Assembly (NCBI RefSeq): GCF_900103585.1
Contig: NZ_FNHV01000009.1
Location: 154,052-218,051, forward strand
Direction of reading: 5' to 3'
DNA length: 64,000 bases
From: Streptomyces sp. cf386
GTDB lineage: Bacteria > Actinomycetota > Actinomycetes > Streptomycetales > Streptomycetaceae
Part shown: positions 33,305 through 41,707 of the stretch, piece by piece
How the letters are laid out: every line of letters begins with the position of its first letter
Numbering within the stretch: the first letter of the stretch is position 1
Program-made: the position numbers and the translations under genes
The notes under the pieces: model-generated
Told to the model about the DNA's origin: nothing
What the model saw: the letters and a program-made list of their open reading frames with translations, nothing else
The model's database searches: none

Positions 33305-33769
33305 CGTGGTCCGGTACTCGGAAGTCTTCCCGGTGCTTCGGTCGCGCGGGCTGAGCGTCGAGCGGACTACGGAAGTACTCGACCACGTCGGCGTGTCCTC
33401 GATGACCGGCCGTCATCGTTCGAGCTGTGGCTGGAGTCCGAGCTCGACGGGCTCGCCACCGGGATCGCCCTCGATGGCGGACCGGGCCCGGCTGCTGCAC
33501 GGCCACGGCCCCCGTTCCCTGGCCCGCCATGCGGCGATGGTCTGGGAACTACCTCAACCGGATCCGAGAAGCTGCATGGACCCCAGCTCGAAGAAGCCCC
33601 CGCTCATGGCCCCGACCCGCCCCACCTCGCTGAGGTCTTCGGCCTCAGCGAGAGGACCGCGATCCGATGCGCGAACTCGGCGCGGGCACTGCTGGAACAG
33701 GCAGCCGAGCACTCAACATCCCGCTCGGGAAAAGAGCTTGGTCCGGGCCTGTGGAGCCTTGAAGAATGA
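33305..33769 (+). pseudogene. Degenerate site-specific integrase (tyrosine recombinase) remnant
   Basis: The beginning VVRYSEVFPVLRSRGLSVERTTEVLDHVGV and, after a frame change near 33400, DDRPSSFELWLESELDGLATGI match the opening of a widespread Streptomyces integrase family. The end reads HLAEVFGLSERTAIRCANSARALLEQAAEHS, matching its C-terminus. The whole catalytic centre between them (several hundred residues) is deleted. It marks a former mobile element. The last bases overlap the GNAT start. Confidence 0.65.
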
Positions 33770-34326
33770 CGACCATGCAGATTCGACAGGCGTGGCCCGA
33801 TGACGCTTCAGCAGTAGCCGGCGTCTACGTGCGCTCCTGGCAGGCGGCCTTTGCCGGTCTCGTTCCGCAGCACTACCTCGATGCCATGGACCCGAGCCGT
33901 GAAGAGTCCGACTGGAAGACACGCATCGAGGCGACACAGTGGCCGACTTCGGGAGTGCTGGTGGCCGAGACCGAGGTGGGGGTCGTCGGGTTCGCAGGTT
34001 TCAGCCCGTCTCAGGAGACGCCCGCCGTCGCCGAAATCGGCACGCTCTACGCGATGCCGGAGGCGTGGGGCACGGGGATCGGAAAACAGTTGATGCTGGC
34101 CACGCTGACCACCCTCGGACTGGCCGACTACACGCAAGCCACCTTGTGGGTACTGGAAGACAATGAACGCGCCCGGCGCTTCTACGAGGCCGCCGGTTGG
34201 CGTGCAGATGGCGCGGCCGTGGAAGACACCACTGGCGGAGCCGCTCTGAACAAGTTGCGCTACCGCCGTCCTCTTGGCCAGCCCGCTCACGATCTTGTGC
34301 GTCCGGAGAGCCGGGAATCGGCGTGA
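33766..34326 (+). CDS. GNAT-family N-acetyltransferase
   Basis: The 186-residue protein has the GNAT fold order: MTTMQIRQAWPDDASAVAGVYVRSW, then EIGTLYAMPEAWGTGIGKQLM, with the acetyl-CoA loop WGTGIGKQL (Q/RxxGxG type), and LWVLEDNERARRFYEAAGW, the classic end motif. It acts in the cytoplasm on an unknown amine. Its start lies at the end of the integrase remnant. The C-terminal 15 residues (RPLGQPAHDLVRPESRESA) look appended. Confidence 0.82.
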   Translation: MTTMQIRQAWPDDASAVAGVYVRSWQAAFAGLVPQHYLDAMDPSREESDWKTRIEATQWPTSGVLVAETEVGVVGFAGFSPSQETPAVAEIGTLYAMPEAWGTGIGKQLMLATLTTLGLADYTQATLWVLEDNERARRFYEAAGWRADGAAVEDTTGGAALNKLRYRRPLGQPAHDLVRPESRESA

Positions 34327-34391
34327 TCGCGAGTTGGACGGGTCCGCGCCCGCTACCCGTTCGGCTCCGGCCGGGATTCCGGGCCGGAGCG

Positions 34392-35138
34392 TCAGCCGCC
34401 GGCCAGGGTGCGGCCGAGGAGGGGGAGCAGGCGGTCCCAGTGGCGCTGCAGCCCGGAGGCGTTGAAGGCGTCGGTGTCGGACATCGTGAAGCCGTGGACG
34501 GTGCCGGGGTAGATCTCGGAGGTGTGGTCGACACTTGCGGCGTCCAGGGCTTGGTTGAGTTCGCCGAGGGCCTCGGGCGTCATGTCGCCTTCGGCGTGGC
34601 CGAGGTGGACTTGGGCGGTGATCTTGGTGAGGAGACGGTGCAGGCCTTCGGGCCCGTCGGCGGCCACAGGGCCGTGGAACGCGGCGACGGCGGCCACCTG
34701 GCCGGGGTGGGCCGCGGCGGTGCGCATCGCCAGGAGGCCGCCTATGCAGTAGCCGGTCACCGCGACCGGTCCGGCGCCGACCTCGGGCCGGGCGGTGAGG
34801 AACCTGAGGTAGGCGTCGGCGTCGCTCAGGGAACGTTCGGCGGTGTGCGCCTCGATCAAGGGCATCAGCTGGGCGAAGACCGCGTGCCGGGCGTCTTCTC
34901 CGATGTTCTCGGGGAGTTCGATCACCGGTGCCGGGCCGTGCCGGTAGAGGAAGTTGGGGACGAGCACGTAGTACCCGTGCCCGGCCAGTTCGCAGGCCAT
35001 CTCCCGCAGTACGGGCCGGATACCGAAGCCGTCCGCATACATGAGCACCCCTGGGTGCGGCTCGTCGTGGTCGGGGAAGGCGGCGAAAGCGTCGGCCCGG
35101 CCGTCCGGGGTGGGGATCTGCAGTTCCTTGATGGGCAA
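34392..35138 (-). CDS. Dienelactone hydrolase family protein
   Basis: The 248-residue alpha/beta hydrolase has the nucleophile Cys in VTGYCIGGLLA (DLH-type Cys rather than Ser) and late VHGFTMSD for the His, with Asp in between. It opens MPIKELQIPTPDGRADAFAAFP. Dienelactone hydrolases open lactones in chlorocatechol pathways, but family members act on many esters. It is divergent from a MarR gene with a clear operator between, so the MarR protein probably controls it. Confidence 0.82.
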   Translation of the reverse strand: MPIKELQIPTPDGRADAFAAFPDHDEPHPGVLMYADGFGIRPVLREMACELAGHGYYVLVPNFLYRHGPAPVIELPENIGEDARHAVFAQLMPLIEAHTAERSLSDADAYLRFLTARPEVGAGPVAVTGYCIGGLLAMRTAAAHPGQVAAVAAFHGPVAADGPEGLHRLLTKITAQVHLGHAEGDMTPEALGELNQALDAASVDHTSEIYPGTVHGFTMSDTDAFNASGLQRHWDRLLPLLGRTLAGG

Positions 35139-35209
35139 GAGCTTCCTTCCGTGGAGTTCACTCGAAGAACGTTCGTCGCACTAACGTTTCGGCGCGAGTG
35201 AACGTATAT

Positions 35210-35226
35210 CGTTAGTCGGACTAACG
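35210..35226. promoter_or_regulatory. MarR-type operator
   Basis: CGTTAGTCGGACTAACG is a perfect 8-1-8 inverted repeat, 20 nt before the MarR start. A second half-like copy (GTCGCACTAACG) lies at 35175-35186 toward the hydrolase promoter. A size of 16-18 bp is typical of MarR sites. Confidence 0.7.
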
Positions 35227-35246
35227 CAACGGGCAGGGTGAGCGCC

Positions 35247-35729
35247 ATGATCAGAGACGAAGTCGCGGACATGCCCGACGGTGGCACGCCCAGGACGCCC
35301 GACAGGCTGCGTCGACGGGCGAGCCGACTGCTGTCGCAGCTGACCATGCGGTCGGACCGGCTGATCGGCGAGGGGCTGGCCCGGGCCGACGCCCGCCGGT
35401 GGCACTACGCGGTGCTCGCCTCGCTGGAGGAGTACGGGCCGGGCAGTCAGGCGGAGCTGAGCGGGCGGTCCGGGATCTACCGCAGCGACATGGTCGGCGT
35501 GCTCAATGAACTGGCCGAGCGTGACCTCGTCGAGCGTGCGCCGGACCCCGGTGACCGGCGCCGCAACATCATCACGATCTCCCCCCAGGGGCGCCGCCGG
35601 CTGCGCCGCCTCGACAAGGTCCTGGACGACCTCCACGACGAACTGCTCGCACCGCTGAGTCCGGCCGAACGCGACGAGCTCGTACGGTTGCTCACCCGCC
35701 TGCTGGACCACCACACCCGAACCTCCTGA
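35247..35729 (+). CDS. MarR-family transcriptional regulator
   Basis: The 160-residue protein has the winged helix QAELSGRSGIYRSDMVGVLNELAERDLVERAPDPGDRRRNIITIS (helix 4 and wing, shown in part), with the DxRxxxI/L wing DPGDRRRNIITI conserved. ATG 35247 fits the AGGGTGAG ribosome site better than GTG 35238. It likely represses itself and the divergent dienelactone hydrolase gene through the palindrome at 35210. The inducer is unknown. Confidence 0.85.
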   Translation: MIRDEVADMPDGGTPRTPDRLRRRASRLLSQLTMRSDRLIGEGLARADARRWHYAVLASLEEYGPGSQAELSGRSGIYRSDMVGVLNELAERDLVERAPDPGDRRRNIITISPQGRRRLRRLDKVLDDLHDELLAPLSPAERDELVRLLTRLLDHHTRTS

Positions 35730-35769
35730 GCGTCGAGGGGCAGGACACCCCCAACCCGGCGAACCCCAT

Positions 35770-35784
35770 CTGATGCGGCGTCAG
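35770..35784. promoter_or_regulatory. Shared palindrome CTGATG-N3-CGTCAG before the MaoC operon
   Basis: CTGATGCGGCGTCAG keeps both six-base arms of the cyp125 copy with a different middle, which argues for selection on the arms. It is 47 nt upstream of the KstR box. Confidence 0.5.
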
Positions 35785-35831
35785 GAGTCTTCACAACTGC
35801 GGTGCCCTCGGCTATACAGAGGTCGCCGGAC

Positions 35832-35845
35832 TGGAACGCGTTCTA
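35832..35845. promoter_or_regulatory. KstR box before the MaoC/ADH/SDR operon
   Basis: TGGAACGCGTTCTA matches TnnAACnnGTTnnA exactly, inside the longer near-palindrome GGAACGCGTTCTAGAAC. The leader from here to the ATG (212 nt) holds degenerate direct repeats of CCGACCTGCC/CCGATCTGTC between about 35915 and 36030. Confidence 0.72.
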
Positions 35846-36057
35846 GAACGGCCCGTGACGACCTCGGTGCGGCCGACGGTGCGGACGGCCGTACCGAGGT
35901 CTTGCCCCATCTCTCTGCCGCCCGACCTGCCTGCCCGCCCGATCTGTCTGCCGCCCGACCTGCCGGTGACTCGACCTGCCACATGCCCCGACCTGCCAAA
36001 TGCCCCGATCCCCTGGATGTCCCGTTCCGCCGGATGCCCCGTTCTGTCAGGAGCCCC

Positions 36058-36933
36058 ATGCCCATCGACGCCGCCAAGGCCGTAGCCGCCGAACCCCGGA
36101 CCGGTGAGATCTCCTGGACCCCGAAGGACGTGCAGCTCTACCACCTCGGCATCGGCGCGGGCGCCCGCCCGGACATCCCCGCCCCGGCCACCGACCCCGA
36201 CGAGCTGCGCTACACCCTGGAGTCCCGGCTGCACGTCCTGCCCAGCTTCGTCACCGTCGCAGGCGCCGGCTCGCCCGGTGTGATCAGCAGCCTGTCGATG
36301 CCCGGTGTCGAGGTCGACCTCGCCCGCGTCCTGCACGGCGGGCAGTCGCTCACCGTCCACCGCCCGGTGCCCGTCGCCGGTACCGCCACCGCGACCGGCC
36401 GTATCGCCGCCGTCTACGACAAGGGCAAGGCGGCCGTCCTCGTCATGCGCACCGAGGTCGCCGACGCCGACGGCCCGTTGTGGACCAACGACGCGCAGAT
36501 CTTCGTACGGGGAGAGGGGGGATGGGGCGGCGACCGCGGCCCCTCCGCACGCCTCGAACCACCGGTCGGCGATCCCGACAAGGTCGTCGAGCGGCCCGTC
36601 CGTGCGGACCAGGCCCTCCTCTACCGCCTCTCCGGCGACCTCAACCCCCTGCACGCCGACCCGGAGTTCGCCAAGATCGCCGGATTCGAGCGGCCCATCC
36701 TGCACGGGCTGTGTACCTACGGGATCACGCTCAAGGCGGTCGTCGACACGCTGCTCGGCGGGGACGTGACCCGGGTGCGGTCGTACGTCACACGGTTCGC
36801 CGGGGTCGTGTTCCCGGGGGAGACCCTGCGGATCCGCATGTGGCGGCAGGAGAGCCGGGTGCGGGTGGAGGTGGGCGCCGTGGAGCGGGACGACGCGTCC
36901 GTCCTCGCCGACACGATCGTCGAACACGGCTGA
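36058..36933 (+). CDS. MaoC-type (R)-enoyl-CoA hydratase
   Basis: The 291-residue double-hotdog protein has in its second half the hydratase-2 motif: SGDLNPLHADPEFA, with Asp and His, then GFERPILHGLCTYG. The length and order match the hydratase part of peroxisomal 17-beta-HSD type 4 and its mycobacterial steroid homologues. It hydrates the trans-2-enoyl-CoA during side-chain beta-oxidation. ATG 36058 has AGGAG upstream; the frame to 35773 crosses the operators. It is the first gene of an operon with an alcohol dehydrogenase and an SDR. Confidence 0.85.
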   Translation: MPIDAAKAVAAEPRTGEISWTPKDVQLYHLGIGAGARPDIPAPATDPDELRYTLESRLHVLPSFVTVAGAGSPGVISSLSMPGVEVDLARVLHGGQSLTVHRPVPVAGTATATGRIAAVYDKGKAAVLVMRTEVADADGPLWTNDAQIFVRGEGGWGGDRGPSARLEPPVGDPDKVVERPVRADQALLYRLSGDLNPLHADPEFAKIAGFERPILHGLCTYGITLKAVVDTLLGGDVTRVRSYVTRFAGVVFPGETLRIRMWRQESRVRVEVGAVERDDASVLADTIVEHG

Positions 36934-37023
36934 GCCCTATGCGGCATCGAATACGCCTGAGCCCGGCACGGCCCCGCACCACCCCGCACGCCCTACGCCC
37001 GTCCTCCTGAGAGGAGCCGCACC

Positions 37024-38100
37024 ATGCGAGCAGCCGTACTGCACGAGATCGGCCAGGACAAGCTGGAGGTCCTCGATGACGTCGAGGCGGTGGGCTTCGG
37101 GCCCGGCCGGGTGCGGATCCGGGTGCGGGCCACCGGGCTGTGCCACTCCGACCTGTCCGCGATGGGCGGGGTGCTCCCGCAGCCGGCGCCCTTCGTGCCG
37201 GGCCACGAGGGGGCCGGCGAGATCCTCGAAGTCGGCGAAGGCGTACGTCACTTGAAGCCCGGCGACCGTGTCGTCGTCTGCTGGCTCCCCGCCTGCGGCG
37301 CCTGTCCCGCCTGCAAGCGCGGCCAGACCCAGCTGTGCCTGGCCGGGTTCATGAACGCCGGCACCCCCAACTTCAAGCGCCCCGGCGGTGACGTCTTCGG
37401 CTTCGCGGGCACCGGCACCTTCGCCGAGGAGGTCGTCGTCGACGCCGGCTGTGCGGTGCCGATCCCCGACGACGTCCCCTTCGACATAGCCGCCCTCATC
37501 GGCTGCGGGGTCACCACCGGACTCGGTGCCGCCCTCAACACCGCCGACGTGGAGGCGGGTTCGTCGGTCGCCGTCATCGGCTGCGGGGGCGTCGGTATCT
37601 CGGCGATCCAGGGCGCCCGGCTCAAGGGGGCGGCGGAGATAGTCGCCGTCGACCCGGTCGCCTCGCGCCGCGAGTCCGCGCTCAAGTTCGGTGCCACCAG
37701 GGCCATTTCCCCGGACGAGCTGGCCGACGCCAAGCAGCAGGTCACCGCCGGCGAGGGCTTCGACTACGTCTTCGAGGTCGTCGGCAAGTCCGCCACCGCC
37801 CGGACGGCGTACGAGAACACCCGGCGCGGCGGCAGCCTCGTCATCGTGGGCGCGGGTGCCCTGGACGACTTCCTCCAGCTCAGCATGTTCGAGCTGTTCT
37901 TCGACGAGAAGCGGATCCTGCCGTCCATGTACGGCGGCGGGGACGTCCTGAGCTCCTACGAGCGGACGATCGCGCTCTGGCGCGCCGGTCGGATCGACCT
38001 GGCGGGCCTGATCACCCACCGAGTGCCGCTCGCCGACATCAACGAGGCCCTGGACCAGATGCGCACGGGGACGGCACTGCGTACCTGCATCGAGATCTGA
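37024..38100 (+). CDS. Zn-dependent alcohol dehydrogenase (MDR family)
   Basis: The 358-residue protein has the catalytic Zn ligands in TGLCHSD (Cys) and PGHEGAGE (His, Glu), the structural Zn cluster CGACPACKRGQTQLC, and the NAD fold with GCGGVGISAIQGA. It is a group III/long-chain alcohol dehydrogenase, like the mycobacterial adhD-type enzymes. It follows the hydratase after 90 nt, with GAGAGGAG before its ATG, and could oxidise a steroid side-chain alcohol. The substrate is inferred from the operon only. Confidence 0.85.
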   Translation: MRAAVLHEIGQDKLEVLDDVEAVGFGPGRVRIRVRATGLCHSDLSAMGGVLPQPAPFVPGHEGAGEILEVGEGVRHLKPGDRVVVCWLPACGACPACKRGQTQLCLAGFMNAGTPNFKRPGGDVFGFAGTGTFAEEVVVDAGCAVPIPDDVPFDIAALIGCGVTTGLGAALNTADVEAGSSVAVIGCGGVGISAIQGARLKGAAEIVAVDPVASRRESALKFGATRAISPDELADAKQQVTAGEGFDYVFEVVGKSATARTAYENTRRGGSLVIVGAGALDDFLQLSMFELFFDEKRILPSMYGGGDVLSSYERTIALWRAGRIDLAGLITHRVPLADINEALDQMRTGTALRTCIEI

Positions 38101-38125
38101 CGCCACCGGCTGCGAAAGGACGAGG

Positions 38126-39064
38126 ATGTCACTGCCACTTGAGGGTCTGTCCGCCGTCGTCACCGGCGCCGGGCGCGGTCTAGGCCGGGCCGAGGCACTG
38201 GAGTTGGCCCGGCTCGGCGCGGCCGTCGTCGTCAACGACTACGGCCGGCCCGGCCGCGACGGCTCCGGTGAGGCCTCCGCCGGGCCCGCCGAGGAGGTGG
38301 CCGCCGAGATCCGCGCGGGGGGCGGCCGGGCGCTGGCGCACACCGGGGACGTCGCCGACTTCCCACAGGCCCGCGCCCTGGTCGAGCTGGCGATCGGCGA
38401 GTTCGGCAAGCTGGACATCCTCGTCAACAACGCGGGCATTCTGCGCGACCGCATGGTCTTCTCCATGGCGGAGGAGGAGTGGGACTCGGTCATCCGGGTC
38501 CACCTCAAGGGCCACTTCAACACCACCCGCTTCGCCGCCGCACACTGGCGCGAGCGGTCGAAGGCGGCGGGCGGGCCGGTGTACGGGCGGATCGTGAACA
38601 CCTCGTCGGAGGCGTTCCTCGCCGGATCCGCCGGACAGCCCAACTACGCGGCGGCGAAAGGCGGGATCGTCGGGCTCACCACCTCCACGGCCCTCGCGCT
38701 CGCCAAGTACGGAGTGACCGCGAACGCCATCTGCCCACGCGCCCGGACCCGTATGACCGAGGACGTCTTCGCGGGCCTCGAACGGCCGGACGAAGGGCTC
38801 GATCCGCTCGCGCCCGAGCATGTCGCCCCCCTCGTCGGCTACTTGGCCGCACCGGCCGCCGCCGGGATCAACGGCCAGCTGCTCGTCGTGCACGGCGGCA
38901 TGGTGGCGATCGTCGAACGGCCCCGGGTGGCGGCCAAGTTCGACAGCAAGCAGGAGACGTTCACCTACGACGAGCTGGACGCGCTGCTCACCCCGCACTA
39001 CGCGGCGCTGCCGACGGGGGAGACGTTCGGGGCGGTGGAAGTCCTGGGGCTGAAGCGCGGGTAG
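38126..39064 (+). CDS. SDR, 17-beta-HSD4-type 3-hydroxyacyl-CoA dehydrogenase
   Basis: The 312-residue protein has the cofactor motif TGAGRGLGRAEA, NNAG, the catalytic Ser in VNTSSEAF and YAAAKGG. The insert NDYGRPGRDGSG after beta-2 is typical of the dehydrogenase domain of multifunctional enzyme 2. Together with the MaoC gene two positions upstream it supplies hydratase plus dehydrogenase, the two MFE-2 steps, as separate proteins. An extended C-terminus (ETFTYDELDALLTPHYAALP) is common in this group. GAAAGGACGAGG precedes the ATG. Confidence 0.84.
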   Translation: MSLPLEGLSAVVTGAGRGLGRAEALELARLGAAVVVNDYGRPGRDGSGEASAGPAEEVAAEIRAGGGRALAHTGDVADFPQARALVELAIGEFGKLDILVNNAGILRDRMVFSMAEEEWDSVIRVHLKGHFNTTRFAAAHWRERSKAAGGPVYGRIVNTSSEAFLAGSAGQPNYAAAKGGIVGLTTSTALALAKYGVTANAICPRARTRMTEDVFAGLERPDEGLDPLAPEHVAPLVGYLAAPAAAGINGQLLVVHGGMVAIVERPRVAAKFDSKQETFTYDELDALLTPHYAALPTGETFGAVEVLGLKRG

Positions 39065-39110
39065 CACCCCGCGGCACCCCCCGGGCATTCCCCGGCCCCC
39101 CCGCACGGGA

Positions 39111-39143
39111 ACGGCCCCGCTCCTCAAAGAGGAACAGGGCCGT
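39111..39143 (+). terminator. Terminator of the MaoC/ADH/SDR operon
   Basis: Stem ACGGCCC (39111-39117) with GGGCCGT (39137-39143) encloses an inner stem TCCTC-AAA-GAGGA. It lies between the SDR and the convergent small gene, so it can serve both. Confidence 0.75.
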
Positions 39144-39165
39144 ATGCCGTTGCTCGCGCGCGGCG

Positions 39166-39330
39166 TCAGGCCGCCGTCTCGTTCTCCTCGGCCGGCTTGC
39201 GGTGACGGCCGCGGGGGGCCGCCTCGCTGTCGTGGACCGAGACCTGGCCTCGATGCCTGCCGTGACCGGAGACCTTCTGAACGTCGTGAACGTCGGCCGG
39301 CCCCGGCTGGGTCGTGCTGGCGTTGCTCAT
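39166..39330 (-). CDS. Small basic hypothetical protein
   Basis: 54 residues from ATG 39330 (MSNASTTQPGPADVHDVQ). The text VSGHGRHRG...PRGRHRKPAEENE is rich in His/Arg and then acidic, with no membrane helix or Cys. I recall similar short conserved proteins in many Streptomyces, without known function. The frame to 39426 has no start signal. Nothing else supports a role. Confidence 0.55.
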   Translation of the reverse strand: MSNASTTQPGPADVHDVQKVSGHGRHRGQVSVHDSEAAPRGRHRKPAEENETAA

Positions 39331-39425
39331 CGGAAAACTCACCCCGTCAACATGATCTTTCTTACAGCCGGGCGAGTTTAACCGGCCGACCACGGGCCGA
39401 ATCCAGACGGCCACGCCAACCGCCA

Positions 39426-40616
39426 CTACTTCGTTACAAGACCGCCCAACGGAGCTTGCTGCAAAGGCACAGGACGCGGTGCGACGGGATCCGGAACCTC
39501 CGTCACGGGAGCCGGATCATCCGTGGGCGATGGCTCCGGTCCGACGTCCGCTCCCGCCGATGTCGCCTCCTCGGGGGCCTCCTCCGGGGGCATCCCCACC
39601 CCCACCCGAGCCACCCCACACCTCACCTGCTCTGTGGCATACGGCAGTTGCAGCGCCCCGTCCCGCGTCCACCACCCGGCCCCCACCAACCACCCTTCGG
39701 GCGCCGCAAGATGACGTACCCGCCGCTCGGCGGGCCGCCACACCCCCACCCAACTCCCGACCGGCCCGTCGACGCGCAGCGCCACCCCGCAGCTCTCCGG
39801 CATCAGCACCTGCCCCGGCTGGATCGCGAACGGCGTCACCGTGCACTCGGCCGACCGCAGGCACTCCGGGAAGCGCACCGGCAGCGTGCTGCCCAGCACT
39901 CCCCAGCCCAACCGTTCCTGCCCGGGGGAGGGCGCGTCGGAGCGGATCAGCAGCAGCCCGCTGTCCGGGTCGGCGAGCAGCAGCCGGTCGTCGCTGGCGT
40001 CCGTGATCTGCAGCAGCGGCGACACCTCGCCGCCCCGCCCGAGGTCGACCACGACGGCCTTCGTACGGCCCCCGGACTCCCGGTCGAGCGCCAGTATCCG
40101 CCCGTCCCGGTCCAACCACACCCCGCCCGAGCAGCGCCCCGGGACCTCCGCGACCTGCTCGGGCCCGAAGGCACCCCCCGCCACCAGCCACACCGCGCTG
40201 GAACGCCGGCCCACCGCGAGGGCGTACGCCTTGTCACCGCCCGGCGCGGGCGGCAGCATCCGCAGCCGGGCCCCCTCGCCCTCCGGGCACTGGACGGCGC
40301 CCAGCAGCAGCTCACCCGTGCCGGGCCCGGTCGGGTACAGCAGCGAGAACACATGCCGCCCGTCGGTGGGGCGGCGGATGAGGACCCGCCCGTCGCCCAT
40401 GGGCTGCACCTCGGTGCCGGGCTCCTCCGGCTGGTGGGCGGGCAGCGGCACGGCGTAGGGCTCGGGGCCGTCCAGGGTCCAGCGCTCCGGGAACCAGCAG
40501 TCGCCGTCCAGGGCGAGACGGGCGGCGTAGGAACCGTCCGCCGTGATGGCGCATTCCGCCCGAGGCGCGTCGCCGTCCTCGTGCTCCGCCGCGGGCTCGA
40601 TCGCACAGGCCGTCAT
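39426..40616 (-). CDS. Hypothetical beta-propeller-like protein
   Basis: 396 residues from ATG 40616 with GGAGGTGA upstream. Repeated short beta-rich units such as GRVLIRRPTDGRHVFSLLYP, GGVWLDRDGRILALDRESGG and DDRLLLADPDSGLLLIRSD suggest a beta-propeller. The last 50 residues are Pro/Glu-rich. There is no signal peptide. It is divergent from the Nif3-like gene. I do not recognise a function. Confidence 0.68.
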   Translation of the reverse strand: MTACAIEPAAEHEDGDAPRAECAITADGSYAARLALDGDCWFPERWTLDGPEPYAVPLPAHQPEEPGTEVQPMGDGRVLIRRPTDGRHVFSLLYPTGPGTGELLLGAVQCPEGEGARLRMLPPAPGGDKAYALAVGRRSSAVWLVAGGAFGPEQVAEVPGRCSGGVWLDRDGRILALDRESGGRTKAVVVDLGRGGEVSPLLQITDASDDRLLLADPDSGLLLIRSDAPSPGQERLGWGVLGSTLPVRFPECLRSAECTVTPFAIQPGQVLMPESCGVALRVDGPVGSWVGVWRPAERRVRHLAAPEGWLVGAGWWTRDGALQLPYATEQVRCGVARVGVGMPPEEAPEEATSAGADVGPEPSPTDDPAPVTEVPDPVAPRPVPLQQAPLGGLVTK

Positions 40617-40849
40617 GGTCCGGTCACCTCCGGTCACGAAGCTAGTTTTCGCACGCACAGGCGTGGGATCGGGAGCTTTCCCTTCACACAAAGGGGTGGC
40701 CGAGGAACGATTCGCCTGAGGAAACGGGGGCGGTTGTGCTGGGCGGAGCGGCGGCGGGCCGGGGTGGCCGGAGGGGAGCGGGGGAGGGGCGGATCCACCG
40801 GCTCCGGCACCGGTACAGCCGTACGGACCAGCCAGGTAGCCTGTCCTTC

Positions 40850-41707
40850 GTGCCCCGTCTGTCAGAAGTCATCACCGCGCTGGAGAACCTCTGGCCCGCC
40901 GAGCGGGCCGAGTCCTGGGACGCGGTCGGCACCGTCGTGGGCGACCCCGACCAGGAGGTCTCCCGGGTCCTGTTCGCCGTCGACCCGGTCCAGGAGATCG
41001 TGGACGAGGCGGTGAAGCTGGACGCCGACCTGCTGGTCACCCACCACCCGCTCTATCTGCGCGGTACGACGACGGTCGCGGCGACGCACTTCAAGGGCCG
41101 GGTCGTGCACACCCTCATCAAGAACGACATCGCGCTGCACGTCGCGCACACCAACGCCGACACGGCGGACCCGGGAGTCAGCGACGCGCTGGCCGGTGCG
41201 CTGGACCTGCGTGTCGTACGGCCGCTGGTGCCCGACCCGACCGACCCGGACGGCCGCCGGGGCCTGGGCCGTATCTGCGAGCTCGACCACCCGCTCACCG
41301 TCCGCGAACTCGCCGCCCGGGCCGCCGAGCGCCTCCCCGCCACCGCGCAGGGCATCCGCGTGGCCGGCGACCCCGAGGCGACGGTCCGCACGATCGCCGT
41401 GAGCGGCGGCTCCGGCGACAGCCTCTTCGCCCAGGTGCGGGCGGCCGGCGTCGACGCCTTCCTCACCGCGGACCTCCGCCACCACCCCGTCTCGGAGGCC
41501 GTGGCCCAAAGTCCTCTCGCGCTGCTCGACGCGGCGCACTGGGCCACCGAATGGCCCTGGTGCGAGCTGGCCGCCGCCCAGCTCGACGAGATCTCCGACC
41601 GCCACGGATGGGACCTGCGGGTCCACGTCTCGAAGACGGTCACCGACCCCTGGACGGCCCACGCGGCGTCCAACCCGACCACTAGCACCACGGGAGCCCC
41701 CAACTGA
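40850..41707 (+). CDS. Nif3-like dinuclear metal centre protein
   Basis: The 285-residue protein begins VPRLSEVITALENLWP. Metal ligands are in LLVTHHPLYL (HH), the VAHTNAD segment (H, D) and late LRHHPVSEA and DAAHWATEWP (H, E). This is the GTP-cyclohydrolase-1-type-2/Nif3 family, hexameric, with poorly defined activity. Start is GTG 40850. It overlaps the zinc-ribbon gene by 4 nt (CTGA), an order that is conserved in actinobacteria. Confidence 0.87.
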   Translation: MPRLSEVITALENLWPAERAESWDAVGTVVGDPDQEVSRVLFAVDPVQEIVDEAVKLDADLLVTHHPLYLRGTTTVAATHFKGRVVHTLIKNDIALHVAHTNADTADPGVSDALAGALDLRVVRPLVPDPTDPDGRRGLGRICELDHPLTVRELAARAAERLPATAQGIRVAGDPEATVRTIAVSGGSGDSLFAQVRAAGVDAFLTADLRHHPVSEAVAQSPLALLDAAHWATEWPWCELAAAQLDEISDRHGWDLRVHVSKTVTDPWTAHAASNPTTSTTGAPN

